From Diplolepis rosae (lineage: Eukaryota; Arthropoda; Insecta; Hymenoptera; Diplolepididae), in assembly GCA_030998225.1 (NCBI GenBank), contig JAPYXD010000484.1, positions 4,712,001 to 4,776,000 on the forward strand: DNA of 64,000 nt, given 5' to 3'. Of the stretch, positions 34,660-60,240 are shown piece by piece. Position 1 is the first letter of the stretch. Each line of letters opens with the position of its first letter. Under the pieces are notes generated by a model. That model searched no databases. It was not told where the DNA came from and was given only the letters and a program-made list of their open reading frames with translations. The translations under genes and the position numbers were made by a program.

Positions 34660-35752
34660 AAAAATCTTGACGTTTTGAACTGGTTGACATTTATTAAACT
34701 GGTACAAGAAAAAAGAGAATGTAGAATAAATGTAGGGGGTTGCAATACTAATTACTGCACACCGGGTTCGCGTTCTAGTCTCATTACTCATCTGAATTCG
34801 CCTACTCTCGTCGTACATAAGAAGACTAAATAGAACGCGGAAGGTCTGCCAAAATCTTTCATCAACAAAGAAGAGTCTGTCAAAGGCTATAGACCTGTCC
34901 ACTTAGATTTTGACCGTGACTCATACATCCCCTTAAAAAGTACTCTGATCATATTCAATTTCTCATTTTCAGTTACATTATATATTCTTTATCCTCTTTC
35001 ACCAGGCCCGTGGAAATGAGGGGGGATGATTCTTCCCTGGCCCGTAGTTTTTAAATAAATAAAAATAAATAATTTATAACAACGTAGAGGTCAAGAAGTT
35101 TTGAAAAAAAGAGTCTTTGAAAAAAAAACAAAGCTTTCAAAAAAAAACAGAAAGGGGCGGGAGGGCCCGATTAATCCCCCCCCCCCCCCCCAGGCTCTGA
35201 TTTTCCTTCCACGGCCCTGTCTGTCACTCCAACTTTTATTCATTCAATTATAATTTTCAATTAAATTTCCATTCCTGAACTTTATTTATTTCAAAATATT
35301 TTTAAAAAGTATAAAAAATCAACCACTTTTTTCTAATAGAAAGAAATTTTAGTTTTGTCTTAGACTAGCACATTTATGCTTTTATAAATTGGAACCGAAA
35401 TTTGTATTTTTAGAATCTTCGAGATGTTCCTTGAGGCTTAAACTGTAAATTATTTTAAGAATAATTTTAACGTTGTCAATCGTATTTTATAATGCTAAAT
35501 TCTTGGAAAATAAACATTTCCCGAGGTTAGAATCTTAAAGACGCAGTTTCACAGATTTTCGGAGGTTCGATTGCGTCAATACCATTTATCCCTGCCAACA
35601 TATTAACTATCGAATGATGAAAAGCTTTAGTCTTCAAGATACGATTTTCTCATTTTTAATCAAGGTATAAATAGAAAATCGTCAATGAAATTTTTGACAT
35701 TCACAAAAATAAATTTTCTTTTCTATACACTATTTAATAAATATTCAATTAA
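34660..35752. other. Intergenic DNA with a poly-C tract
   Basis: A run of 16 C lies at 35176-35191 inside a GC-rich patch (aggggcgggagggcccg). No gene was recognised. Confidence 0.45.
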
Positions 35753-36256
35753 GGGGTTTCATCAACTTTGGGCCTCCAAAAATAGTGTTAAGAAGGGCGT
35801 CCGCGGCAAGAAATTCTAAAAATTGAGATTTGCACCTGGAACAAAAAAACAACATTTTTCCTAATGTTTATAAGATTGCCCAGTGAAGTGCCCAAGATTA
35901 TAAAAGAATATTTATTTTTGCAAAAATGGTCAGCATTTGAACGTAACACTCGATTTTCGCCCAAAAAATCGACCTTAATTTGTTAAACAAATAAACAATT
36001 GTCAACCAATCTTAAAAATCGTTGGTACTCCACTAGATAATTAAATAGTCTTTTGTTTAAAATAATATTCGTGACAATGGGTTGAAAAGTGTTGAAAATA
36101 GCGTAAAAAAGTACTATAATTTTGATGTACCTGTAATTTGCTATGCCCCACCCCTACAAAAAACCTATTTGGCACCATTCTTATGACCCTAAGGGACCTT
36201 TTCATGCAAAAAAAAAAAATATATATTTTTAAAAAATGCAAAGGTGATGAAACCCC
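35753..36256. repeat. MITE X flanked by TTAA
   Basis: TTAA at 35749-35752 is followed by ggggtttcatcaactttg. The right end is the inverse of ggggtttcatcacctttg, followed by TTAA at 36257-36260. The matching 16 of 18 bases and the TTAA flanks fit a piggyBac-type MITE. No coding sequence. Confidence 0.75.
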
Positions 36257-36632
36257 TTAAGACGCATGCATGAAATGATTCATTTGTAATTAAAAATTTC
36301 ATTGCTGAAAATTTTTGGTCAAAATTATCTTAAATTCGATAGTTTGAAAAATTAGAGAATCGCAGTTTGCATTGCGTCACGTTTGCTCCGACTGCTACAA
36401 AATTAACAGAATCGAACTTCGTTTATTCTAAATCGAGCCTATTTTAGAACAATGTAACAAGTCATCACTGTTCGTACTACACGAACAGTATACACGAGAG
36501 TGAAATTGACTTCCTGCTCTCTTAAAGTCGTTTAAATATTTTATTTCGTTGAATAAAAAGTTAATTAATCTATTCTACTCGTTTAATTAACTTGACCTTT
36601 TTATTTTTAGGTGTCCCCGCGCATCCAGGAAA

Positions 36633-49769
<13,137 letters not shown>

Positions 49770-50620
49770 ATGATCAGCGAACGTTGTTATCATTATTGCT
49801 CTCGTTTTTGTTATTACTGAACTTCACCACAGTACGTCGTGATAAAGTCATTCTAGTTACTGAAGAATGCAACATTCATTCAAGATGCGATACAAGCTTA
49901 TATTTTGTATTTTTGGCTTGATAATGTACCACAGATATAATATATGTTTATATATTTACAAGAATTTCCAAGCCTTTGTATATTATTATAACTCTAATCA
50001 CTCTAATTACACGAGAAATAATCGTATTTGTTTAGTGAATTACTCAAAAATTTTAGATTTATACAAATATATTTTATTTCCGCTGTTAAATACACAAGAA
50101 ACGGACAAGATCGTGCATTGAGTTAACTTTCTTGAAAATCGATTTATCTTAGCTTTGTCATGTGTATATATATATATTTTTTATTATTAAACTACATTTT
50201 AAAACTAGTTTAGCTTATGAAGTCTACACTGTCGATCATGTTACGAATCACAGAACTAACGTGAAAACGCTGACTGCTCAGAGTATTGAAATATTTGTAT
50301 TTACACGAAACAAAATTATTTATTCAGGAATTTAGTTGTGAATGTGATACCAGTATTCGAAAATGATAAATAATTATTTCCTAATGCATAAAGGACAGTA
50401 CGATTCACGTTCCAGTATTGAATTGAAATTTCAAGTCATGCAACGGAAAAAAATCTTGCAAGGAATGCGTGTCATTTTCTATAAACAGCAACTAATCGTA
50501 AAACAAACCATGACTGGATAGTGTTTTGTACACAGACGCATTGATCTTCAGCCTTTTCGTAATTTAATAATAATAAACATTAAGGTACTTAAAATATTTA
50601 GCAGTCAGTAATGTCCTAAG

Positions 50621-52012
50621 TCACAGCACACTATCTTCCAGAGAATTGTTTATATCCCCTCGATCGTCACCAATCACCTCCTTGAAAACAAATATTAATA
50701 AGAATTGATTTACTTTTTGTTTTTGTATTGATCAAAACTAACAACAAACCTGTAAGACTTCCACGAGGGCTCTCGTCTCGTTTAACATTTCTCGGCAGAG
50801 ACGATATTCTTCTTCCATTTTGGCTAAACGCTCAGATAAGACTTTGTTTTCTACTAGAGCATCTTCGAGTGCTATTCTTCTTCTTTCTGCTAAGACTTCC
50901 CAGTAATTTTCGCTCGGACCGGCTGAAAAGGATTTTCAGTCGAATTTCGTAATTCAAATCTAAGCTTCAAAATTGACAGTATTAGAAAAATATTAAATTA
51001 CCTTCGGAAGTTAAATCCTCAACTTCGATTTTGATTCTTCCTCCTCGAGCAGTTTGTACGGACTTGTCTTTGACAGTGATTTTTTTGCGTTTGATTGTTT
51101 CATTTTTTGTAGTATCGTTTCTCACTTTAGTTGTATCATTTCTCACCTTGGTAGACATTTCACTGAAAAAATGACAATAAGAGTGAATAACTTATTTTTT
51201 GAATTTTTGACTAAAAAGTTAAGATTTTTCCGTAGTTTTAATTACTCCTTAATTGCTTCTTTGACGGCTTCTTTGATAGACCCACTAGATCTTAGGGTCC
51301 TTCCTCCTCCAACTAAATTTTCCTTATCAGTCGCTGCTGGTTGCAGAGTGTATAAAGACTTTCTCACTTTATCCTGCAAATGATGTTTTATAAATAAGCT
51401 TTTCTGCTTCAGTAAATCAATTTTTGATTCTATTTACAACTTATTTTAATGAAATTTGGGATTTAAAATGGAGAATTTGTGTCTTTGTACAAAATTTAGA
51501 TACAAAATTATAGTTTAATAAAATATTTAATAGATATTTTGTTCTAATTGACATTGTATTGTACGTTTGAAATAAAAAATAACAAATTTTGAAATTCATA
51601 CCGAACACATTTATAAATTGAGGATATATAATAATTTTAAAAATTAAAGAATTTTAATTCCAACTAAATAATAGCGTTTATAAAAAGCAAGACATTTTCA
51701 TAAACTTTTTTTATTATCGAATGAAGGTAAGCTGGGTCAATGGTTAGTTTTTAAATTGGAAAAACCGTTGGACTTAACCTCGAAATAGATTACAAAATAA
51801 GATAAATTTACTTTACATATTATAAAAATGTAAAATATATTTACAAATTTTAAATAATATACAAAAAGTAACATGCTAGAAATGATTTAATTACATTAAT
51901 TCATTCAATGAAGTGATAATTAACTGAAAAATTGAGAGCATTTACTAACCTGTACAGCTCCAGTCTTGGCGGCAGAAATCGCAGAAACTTTTGCTTCGTT
52001 TCCCGTTTTCAT
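50621..52012 (-). CDS. GMNN: Geminin, DNA replication licensing inhibitor
   Basis: Five exons on the minus strand: 52012-51950, 51373-51246, 51162-51002, 50922-50750, 50680-50621. All are GT-AG, and the phases close to give 194 residues (human geminin has 209). The diagnostic region is SENYWEVLAERRRIALEDAL followed by a leucine-bearing coiled coil, corresponding to the vertebrate geminin Cdt1-binding helix and dimer coil. Near the N terminus VRKSLYTLQPA matches the RxxL destruction-box context of geminin. Family knowledge: geminin binds Cdt1 to block re-licensing of origins and is degraded by the APC/C. A KETIKRKK-like basic stretch (NETIKRKKITVKD) lies before the coil. It converges with the smoothelin-like gene (stops about 850 bp apart) and lies downstream of synergin on the same strand. 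Confidence 0.9.
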
Positions 52013-52894
52013 GATGACCTTGGAAAATAAACGACACAAATTTTGGACAGTCTTTTTTTATCCCTGAATAATCTACATACAAATTAATCAAAAATTCTAA
52101 TAGTTGACTGACTGTATTTTTGTTAATAACGTTATTCGAACATTTATTTTTGAGTAAAAAGTCACAATGAATGCTGCGTTGACCGCTTGGCGCCTTGGCG
52201 GTCGCTAAAAATGGCTAAAAACGAGCAGTTCCGGAAGTGCGATCTGCCAACTAACGGAGAAAAGCGAAACTAAAACGATGCGCATTGCGCATGAGAGCTG
52301 GGTTTTGAATAAAAGCGGTAACCACTTAGCGTAAAAATGAAATTTTGAATTAAAAAATAAATTAAACTATGGAAATCAAATTATAGAACTTATACTATGG
52401 ATTTAAAATACTTTATTTAAAATAAATCACTTTTAAAATCCTCTATGATGAAAATCAAATATTAAAAACGGACGGACAATAGATATCAATACATTTCATT
52501 TACATGACATCACTTTAAATTCTATAGAACAGAACAATTAATAGCCGCCAAAAAATTCTCCAAATCATCCTAAATAAATAAAAATGCAATTCTCTATCTA
52601 AATTTCCTATTAAAAATTATAAATATAATAAGAATATCAAATTATCTCAAGAGTGATAAATTTCGCGAGTTGACATAAAAAACAAAGCTACCATAAAATT
52701 AGAAATCAATAAAAAAATTAGATTCCTAGCAATAAATAATTTCGCGTCGTTACATCACAGTTTAAGTATCTAAGCCTTTAGAATATTAGGACTTGATTTA
52801 TTGGGCTTGGTACTCCAATCCAAACATTATACGAGACTGTAAACTTAGCAGTACCAAATCTAATTAAAATAAAGTGATGGAGATTGAGTTCAAC

Positions 52895-55800
52895 TTAAAT
52901 CTGATTGCTAGGGGAGGTTGCAGAACGAGAATGTACTGAAGGATTTCGCAGAACAGGAAGATTACTATTTACACAGTTTAACCACAAGTTTGCGCATGTT
53001 GCGTGATAATTATTCTCATTTTGAGATACTTTGCCGCTTGTTATGACTGTTAAACATAGAGCACAAGTGACGTCGTTTTGATGCAATGGCCACACAGGTA
53101 GTTCTGTTATAATCTGAAATTGGAAATATTTATTTATTATGATAGATTTAGATATTTTTAAACATTAATTTAAAAGTGCTTTATTTACTGGAATGTTAGT
53201 GTAAAATGGTTCCATCTCGGCCCAGATTCTGTCGATGTCCAACAATAAATCATCAAAGCCCATAATATTGATATCCATTTCCTTATGGGAAAAGTTAACG
53301 CGTCGGCAAACTGCAGCGACTTCCGCTAAATCTAAAAATAAATTTCAGATTTAAACTAAAATTTTTGATTTAATTTAAAATTTCTTAGTTGTTTGATCTT
53401 TTTTTTAGTCAGTTAAAATTATTTACGTGGATTGAAGTTTTTAACTGGATTTTGGAGCAAAAATAGTTATTATAAAAATTTAAAAAGATAAAAATTTTTG
53501 TCAAATGGTGAAAAAGAACGTTCTATCACAAATAGTTTCCGAGATACAGCACTTTAGTTAACCCATCAATTTCTCGAACCCACCCCTCCTACACTCATAA
53601 AAATACGCATTGAATATCATTGAGTGTATTTTTTTAAGCCATAATAAAGTATGATTTATAAGGCTTCTCAGCAACCCCCGACCCTCCTTAATGTAAATTT
53701 TGCCGTAATATTTCTTGACGACCATAGATTTGTTCTGTTTTTATCAGTACTTACTGCAGAGAAAATTGTACCCTTGTGCAGAGGCAAGAACTTCACGTAA
53801 AACTGCTTCCGAAGGAATACTCGCAAATACATTTGCTGCGACTTGAAGTAGCAAAACACAACTTTCCATATATTGCTTCCATTCGCAGTATATCATCTGC
53901 AAAATTAAAAAAGAAGTTAATAACTTTTATTTTTTCAAAATATCGATAATAAATAAAATGTAATTTTTAACTATGAACCTGATGCATATTTTCTACAGTC
54001 GACTCATCTTCCTGACTAGGGGAAAGAAAAGACTTGAGATCGAGACTTGGAACAGATCCAGAGCGAGTCAATACTCCTGGTAAATTATTTACTAATTCTA
54101 TACTATTTATTGAGAGACAATCTTCCTTTTGAACACCTTTATCTACAAATGGAAAGAATCAGATTAATATTTTGAAATTATATATTGTCGATATCCCGAT
54201 GGCTTAGCTGATTTTTAGGGAAAACAAAGATTTTTCAATAAAAAAGCGTTTTTAATCATAAAAGTTTCTAGAAGAAAAAATGTTTGCTACATTATTTTAT
54301 CATTTGTGATTTATTGTATTTTTATTGTAGAAACAAATTTTCACCAAAGTTGCTAAATGAAAATTTAATTTTTTTAATTTCTCTCTTACCTAAATCGAAC
54401 TGGGTCTCGATTTTTTTTTCGAGAGGTGGTTGATCCCTAAATTCATCCATCCCAAGGGCGTTGAAAGCATCAGAAATTTCCTGAACCAAAGAAATATCTG
54501 ATTTATGCAAGCTATTTGGAAAACTTTTCGTTTTGAAATCAAACTCCGAGAATAGATTCAAGTTATCTTCTATGTTTAAAGGTTCTGGTGCTGACGTGAT
54601 GTTCAAAGGTTGTTCTGCAGAGACGAAATCTCCAAAATCGTCTGCAGGAAGAGGACCAGGTAATTCTGGATTTATTTTGTTGAAGGTAACATCTGGCTCT
54701 TCGACTAAAACACGAAGTGCACTGTACTTGTCTTCTGATTGCTGTAAATTCATCAGATCTTGTGCTGTTTCTGCTTCTTTTGATGGAGAAAGCTGAAAAA
54801 ATACATTTATTTATAAATTAAAATCCATTTTATACAGATGTTTTGAGAAAATAGTTACATGAAAGTAATTATTTTTCAGTTTTATTTTCTTCTCACCTTA
54901 TTCAATCCTGAAGATTTGTTTATCCCTTCGGATTCATTCCCAGAAATTGTATCCACGACTGGATATTTCTTTGGACTAATTTCAATACTTTTAGGCGAAT
55001 CATCGTTACGAATAATGGTGTCTCTGAGAATCACTGTCTTTGCTTGATTTTTCAAACTACATTTGGGAAATATTTCCGACAATCTTTCCAAATTCTCACA
55101 GTGTATTTGACTACCTCCATCGATTAACTGAAATTCTTTACTTCCGCCCGAATCGATACCATGAATTTTTCCTTGGTTTGTAGGATGTGATTGTAATTTA
55201 TTCACACTTGTCTTCTTTACTTTTTCTCCTTGTTTTTTAACTCCCAAATGATGGTTCGCAAGTCTGCTTCCAATGGCAGAACCTTGTTTTGAATCCCACG
55301 TTGGAATTGCAGGAATTGTTGACAGAGGAGCGCTTTGGAATTCGCAGAAATCATCATTTGAATCGTTGAAGGAATGATTTTTCGTTCCAGACTGATGTGA
55401 CTCCAGTAGAAAATTGACTCCAAAACCACAGTTGCTTGAGGAATTTTTTGTATCTAACCTTGACTTTGCATTAAATAAATTATCTACACTGGATGAAGCT
55501 ACAACAGAATTTAGTCGAGCTCCTGTTCTCTGGTGTGAAATAACATTCGAACTTGAAAAAGAATTCGAATGTGAAATAGAATTTGAGCTTAAAATGGAAC
55601 TTGAGTCAGGAAAAGAGCTTAAATTTAAACTTGAATTCAAGCTTGGAATCGAGTTTGAATTTGTAATAAAATTCGAATGTGAAACAGAACATATATCTGA
55701 ATTTGAACTAGGAGTTTTGAAAGCAGACAATACTTTTGATTCCTGAGCTTTTTGTTCCTTTTTAATTGGAATAACGTTAAAAGTATCTAAAAGTGTAAGA

Positions 55801-56177
55801 TTAAGGTTTGGGACAGGTGGAATCCTCACAAGATGCAAAACTTCGAGACTATTAAACGGAAATGAAGCTTGTGCGAGAGCTACTAAAGCGAGGACAATAT
55901 ATAATTCTTGTTCGGTTAATTGCCCTGCGTATTTTTTATTAGCGAGACTCCATATATATCCCAGAACTTCGGTAGATAATTGACTTGTGAGTAAAATAGG
56001 AAAAATTTTGTTGGTGTCAACAAGGACTTCACCAAGGATTGCACCAGGTCGACATTTTTCTTCCCGAACTGCTTCCCATATTCTTTTGTACAAAGGAGGT
56101 AGAATGTTGGAATTCGACCACAACCAGCCTGGCAGTTGAGACATCTTTTTTTCACTTTGGTTTTGCACTTTATACAT
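52895..56177 (-). CDS. SYNRG: Gamma-synergin (AP-1 gamma-binding, EH-domain protein)
   Basis: Six minus-strand exons: 56177-54897, 54792-54390, 54142-53979, 53896-53755, 53331-53189, 53113-52895; the phases fit and give 783 residues. Residues about 17-105 form an EH-like domain (LPGWLWSNSN, STEVLGYIWSLANKKYAGQL, TEQELYIVLALVALAQ). Acidic-phenylalanine motifs DDFCEF (275-280) and DDFGDF (478-483) match the gamma-ear-binding motifs of the family. The last exons carry the synergin C-terminal block: EWKQYMESCVLLLQ, then CALCLT and YHATCANLWLNC, a probable metal-binding cysteine/histidine pattern. Family knowledge: synergin links AP-1 adaptors to other factors at trans-Golgi and endosomal clathrin coats. 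The serine/asparagine-rich stretch 155-215 is low complexity. Met at 56144 (MSQLPGWLW) is an alternative start. Confidence 0.9.
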
Positions 56178-56479
56178 TGTGAAGAACGCCCTTCTCCGAT
56201 TCAGGGATTTCGAGGTTAAGTCACTCGCGAGAACTAGAACAAATATGGAAATTGTGCATTTTGGGGTAGAAAAACATAATTTTTAAAAGTTGGTTCAAAT
56301 TTTGGTTGTTTGACATTGTCAACTATTTAATCTAATTAGACAACGCTTGTGGAAATGTTTTTGACAGATAAAACCACTAGATAACGAAAGATCAAGGTCC
56401 GTTGAGAACTCCAGAGAACTATATGACAGCAATAATGACTAATGACAGGTTGACAGGTGACTGGGTGACAGTGCTCTTA

Positions 56480-56686
56480 GATCGTGGATGGAATTTACCC
56501 CCTCCACTCTATCATTTTATTGAAAAAAACAATTTTTCAAGTATGATTTGGGAATATTTTTAAAATTATATATTTTTTTAAAGTTGTTCTTCAATTATAT
56601 TAAATTTTTTTTCCAAATTATATTTGAACAATTGCTTCTTTTCAATAAAATGGTAAAGTGGAGGGGGTAAATTCCATCCACGATCC
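56480..56686. repeat. MITE S with ~35 bp inverted ends
   Basis: gatcgtggatggaatttacc at the left is mirrored by ggtaaattccatccacgatc at the right; the arms continue through ccctccac and cattttattgaaaa. Confidence 0.85.
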
Positions 56687-56688
56687 AA

Positions 56689-56854
56689 TGGTGCATTTAT
56701 ACCTCTGTCTGCCTGACCGATGCGGACAGAAAATACATAAGAGCAAAAAAGACAGACGTTTTCTTTTTGTCCAATTTTACACTATCTGTCTTCTTTACTC
56801 TTATGTATATTCTGTCGGCACCGGTCAGGCAGACAAAGGTATAAATGTACCATA
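56689..56854. repeat. MITE T, copy 1
   Basis: Ends atggtgcatttatacctctg and the inverse of atggtacatttatacctttg. The inner arms are ctgacc-ggacagaaaatacataagag and its inverse. It abuts MITE S on the left and MITE U on the right. The open frames on the two strands are palindrome artefacts. The second copy is at 59428-59594. Confidence 0.88.
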
Positions 56855-56859
56855 AGGGC

Positions 56860-57016
56860 GCAGTCCCATGTCGAGGAGAACATGGTAATAAAGAAGCAAG
56901 ACAATATAATTCAACCAATGAAATAATCGCACGGACCCAAGGCCAATATTTCATTGGTTGAATGCTATTCCCCTATTCCTCTATTACCCTGTTCTCCACA
57001 ACATGGGACCACGGAT
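56860..57016. repeat. MITE U with ~35 bp inverted ends
   Basis: agtcccatgtcgaggagaac and atggtaata at the left mirror tattaccctgttctccacaa and catgggacca at the right; the inner arms caaccaatgaaat and its inverse also pair. Confidence 0.75.
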
Positions 57017-58193
57017 GAGTACGTATAATATATCACGTATATTACATAGTTTACTACATGCATATTACTACGTATATTACGTCCTTAGTTTTGTACGCAA
57101 TGTATTTTGCGCCATGAGTAGAGTTCTTAATTTCTCGAGAATTTAAGTTCAAGTAATATAACCGAGACTATTACAGAATTTAAAGAATATGAGAGAATAT
57201 AAAGGGAATTTTGAGAGTTTATGATTTAAATAATAATTTATTAATATTTTGAGTACCTTTAGAGAGAAATAAGAGGCGCTTAAGTACTTATATAAATATA
57301 TTTGTATAAAGAAAAACCTAAAAACAGTTTTAATGTTAATATATTAAAATTATGTACTGTTGAAATTTGAGGTTAGGTTCATTTTGAATTTAATACAGTG
57401 AATAATAAAAATCTTAAATTAATATATATATACTTGAATTTATATTATCCATATAATTATAGAATATATATAAAATCCTTTATTATACTATAAAAAGTAT
57501 ATAATATACCTGTAATATATTAAATCATATATCACTTTATCAAAATTTAAATTTTTAAAGAACAAAACAGTTTTTATTTTATTTTTTCCATTTTTCGGTG
57601 TCACTGTAGGTCACGGAATTTATAAATCGGCAGGGAAAGTCAAGTAAAACTTAAGAAAGTTAGGGAATTTTTTTCATTCAACTATTAAAATTATAATTAA
57701 CCAAATAAACTCCTGTATTAACTCTCACTTATGTTAAGTAAGTCTAATTTTGATTCAAAAATGTAAGATTTCCATACAATAATTTCCGCAATAATACTTT
57801 AAACTAAATCTCCAGAACATAACCAATAATATTATACCCCTTTAATCCTAATAGAATTTATCGATCGGTCATATTCTTGGTAATATTCTCATTTTCGTTA
57901 CCGTTCTTAAAGTGATATAACTGACTCAGAACTCTAGCCGTGACACAACATGTAGAAACCTAAAATCAATCTAATTTCCTAAGTATGACTTGCCCTTAAG
58001 TAATATGGCCATCCATACATTCCATGAACGTCAGGGTTGCGAAGGTAAAATACCTAACGTAATAACGTTCTACACGTAATTGACGGATATGACAGGCTTA
58101 AAGTTTTGGCAGGCGCGCAAGCTAACCTAATTATTGTGTATCGTTCGCGAATCTCTTCACTTCCTTAATAAATGTCAAAATTATAATTTAAAC
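57017..58193. other. AT-rich intergenic DNA with a family N fragment
   Basis: At 57945-57998 the text acatgtagaaacctaaaatc ... cttgccc and TTAA matches the right end of family N. Nothing else is recognisable. Confidence 0.45.
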
Positions 58194-58396
58194 ATGAGTA
58201 AGGGTGGTAGGCCAATGCACGAAAATTACTTTTTCCCAGGAAAAGATGCATTGCCATTCAAAATGATTTGCTAGCAGATGACCAGAAGCAAATTTACAAA
58301 AGGCAAGATAGCACTTGCACTTCAAGTATGAGTCTTGTGCTCAATAAAAGCAATATTTCTTCAGAAGAAATAATGCTGTTAAACAATAACAATAAA
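58194..58396 (+). pseudogene. Possible relic with BED-finger-like start
   Basis: ATG at 58194 reads MSKGGRPMHENYFFPGKDAL then PFKMIC and a stop at 58272. A second frame from about 58262 stays open as LLADDQKQIYKRQDSTC... and runs to AAA|GTAAGT at 58396. The GRP-x-YFFPGKD-FK-C pattern recalls BED zinc fingers of hAT-type transposases or derived host genes. The histidine pair is not visible. The call is tentative. Confidence 0.3.
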
Positions 58397-58794
58397 GTAA
58401 GTCTTGTGTTTAATTCTTATATGAAATAAAACTTCAATATCATGTCAATTAAAAAGAATTTACCGTGGCTAAAATTATTTCATAGTAAAGATGGTTCACA
58501 AAAGAAATAGAAAATATTCTTAATTTTGCACAAATTATAATGTAACTATTAAATTTAGTTATTGTATTTTAGTACTTTTTTTCAATGAACAATTTTTTTC
58601 TTAAGTTACAAATCAAATGATATTGACTTTATAAAACTATCTTTCTAAATCTCAAGACTTAACTGCTGACATGTTAAAAAATTAAGCTTATAAATAAAAT
58701 AAAATTTGAGTTTGAATATTTGAATATGAAATTATTAAATATTATTAATTTAATATATTCAGAATAAAAATAAAAATTAATTAGTTGAGTTTGA

Positions 58795-58900
58795 AATTTT
58801 TGTCACTGCCTACATTATCGGAGAATCACTAGTCGCGTATCAGATAGGATACCTTGTCGACAGGTGTTCTCGTAGACAATTTCAAACCCTTATATGAGTT
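58795..58900 (-). repeat. SINE-associated tail, inverted
   Basis: On the minus strand it matches the tail at 29100-29250: gtttgaaattgtctacgag, acacctgtcgac, tatctgatacgcgactagtg. The tRNA-like head is absent. Confidence 0.7.
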
Positions 58901-59427
58901 TTTTTGCCGGAAGTACATGGAAAAAATACAAGAACTTCTCGATTGATGGCGCGAATGCAAGTGGCGTAAAAAGTAATGTGTCGATTACGTGAATACACTA
59001 TTGTGTTTTGTATACATGTATATAATTAAAGATCAACAAACAGAAGTTATTGATATAAAAGCAAGTAGCTTAGAAAAAATGAACTCTTCGGGTACTCATA
59101 CACTGAGAAAAAAAAACCGTCAGGTTATACGGAAAATCCCGTTGCGTTGACGGGAAGGAGCATCGGCGCCTTTACAACGTTAGGTTAACATGCTGCATAA
59201 TTAAGCATAATATTAAGTCGACAAGTACCGGTAAACCATCTTGCATCACATCAAAGAACATAAAAAAAAATGAATATGACTCAAATAATATAACATCAAC
59301 CTGACATGAGTGCGCATGCGCATTCATGTTTGAGAAACTTTGCGAATGTTTCATGAAACTTTGGTCCGTGAAACCTTTCATCGTTTCACGAAACTTTCAA
59401 TGTTTCAATGAAACGTTTCATAGACTA

Positions 59428-59594
59428 ATGGTGTATTTATACCTCTGTCTGCTTGACCGGTGTGGACAGAAAATACATAAGAGTAAAGGAGACAGACAGT
59501 GTAAAATTGTACAAAAAGAAAACGTCTGTCTTTTTTGCTCTTATGTATTTTCTGTCCGTACCGGTCAGGAAGACAGAGGTATAAATGCACCATT
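59428..59594. repeat. MITE T, copy 2
   Basis: Ends atggtgtatttatacctctg and the inverse of atggtgcatttatacctctg, with taa/tta outside. It is colinear with copy 1 but its centre (agacagacagtgtaaaattg) is inverted relative to 56689-56854. Confidence 0.88.
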
Positions 59595-59739
59595 ATATCC
59601 CTATCTCCTTATGCCTATTCTCCATGCCAGTGACGTAAGCTGACGTAAGAAACCTGTGAACATTACATAAAGAACTATGTAACATATCTAGGGTATATCA
59701 CTTACCCATCTCTGGTCCTACCCCTGAAATATTTTGTTC

Positions 59740-60240
59740 CAGGGTTTTGTAGGTGTGTCGAGTTTTAATTGTTTTTAACTCTAAGAAAGCCCACTAGGCA
59801 CGAGGCAGCGCTTTTCTGAGAGTTTGTAAGGTTTGTAATTAACGAAAAAATATATAGATTGTGTGTGCATTGACTTCCATACCCATGGAACAGCGTTGAA
59901 CAGCGTCTCCTCAATCCTCATGCGACAGGAATCAAACTAGTGTTAGTGATAGTACACGCGGGTTGAGACTAAAATTCATGAGTTTGAGAGGATTCTTTGT
60001 CAATGTTTGTCAATTGGCATTGAGCCTTTACTCTTCTCTCTTTCAGTTTTCCTCGAAAATTAAGAAAAGTTTGCAAAATTGTCGCGCCAAGCATCAGTGA
60101 TTTATCCACGAGTCGCGGGTTCTTTCTCGTATTTAACGATTATCGAAGCTGCTGATTTTCATCCTAATCGGAAAGCATCAGGAAGGGTGAGCGGAAGCGC
60201 GGAAGGAAGGAAGGAAGGGTCCGGGCGCCCCCCTTTCGAG
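59740..60240 (+). promoter_or_regulatory. Probable WDR82 promoter and 5' leader
   Basis: The composition becomes less AT-rich towards the coding start, with ggaaggaaggaagg and ccgggcgccccc just upstream. An acceptor-like ctctctttcag at about 60036-60046 suggests a spliced leader. The frame is open in phase from about 60079, but no homology to WDR82 precedes 60241. No TATA box is evident. Confidence 0.45.

Noticed and set aside
1..36000. A CRISPR-like or prokaryotic defence array among the repeats
   Set aside because: Repeats are inverted or transposon-derived with no regular spacers, and the genes are split by introns, so the DNA is eukaryotic.
54533..55746. Plus-strand open frames opposite gamma-synergin
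   Set aside because: Antisense shadows of the synergin exons; the minus-strand reading has the EH domain, DDFxxF motifs and consistent splice phases.
56689..59594. Possible short genes in the two T elements
   Set aside because: The translations are palindrome artefacts; the two copies read alike on opposite strands.
60079..60240. N-terminal extension of WDR82
   Set aside because: The frame is open, but WDR82 similarity starts exactly at ATG 60241, and the upstream part is low-complexity (ggaagg repeats).
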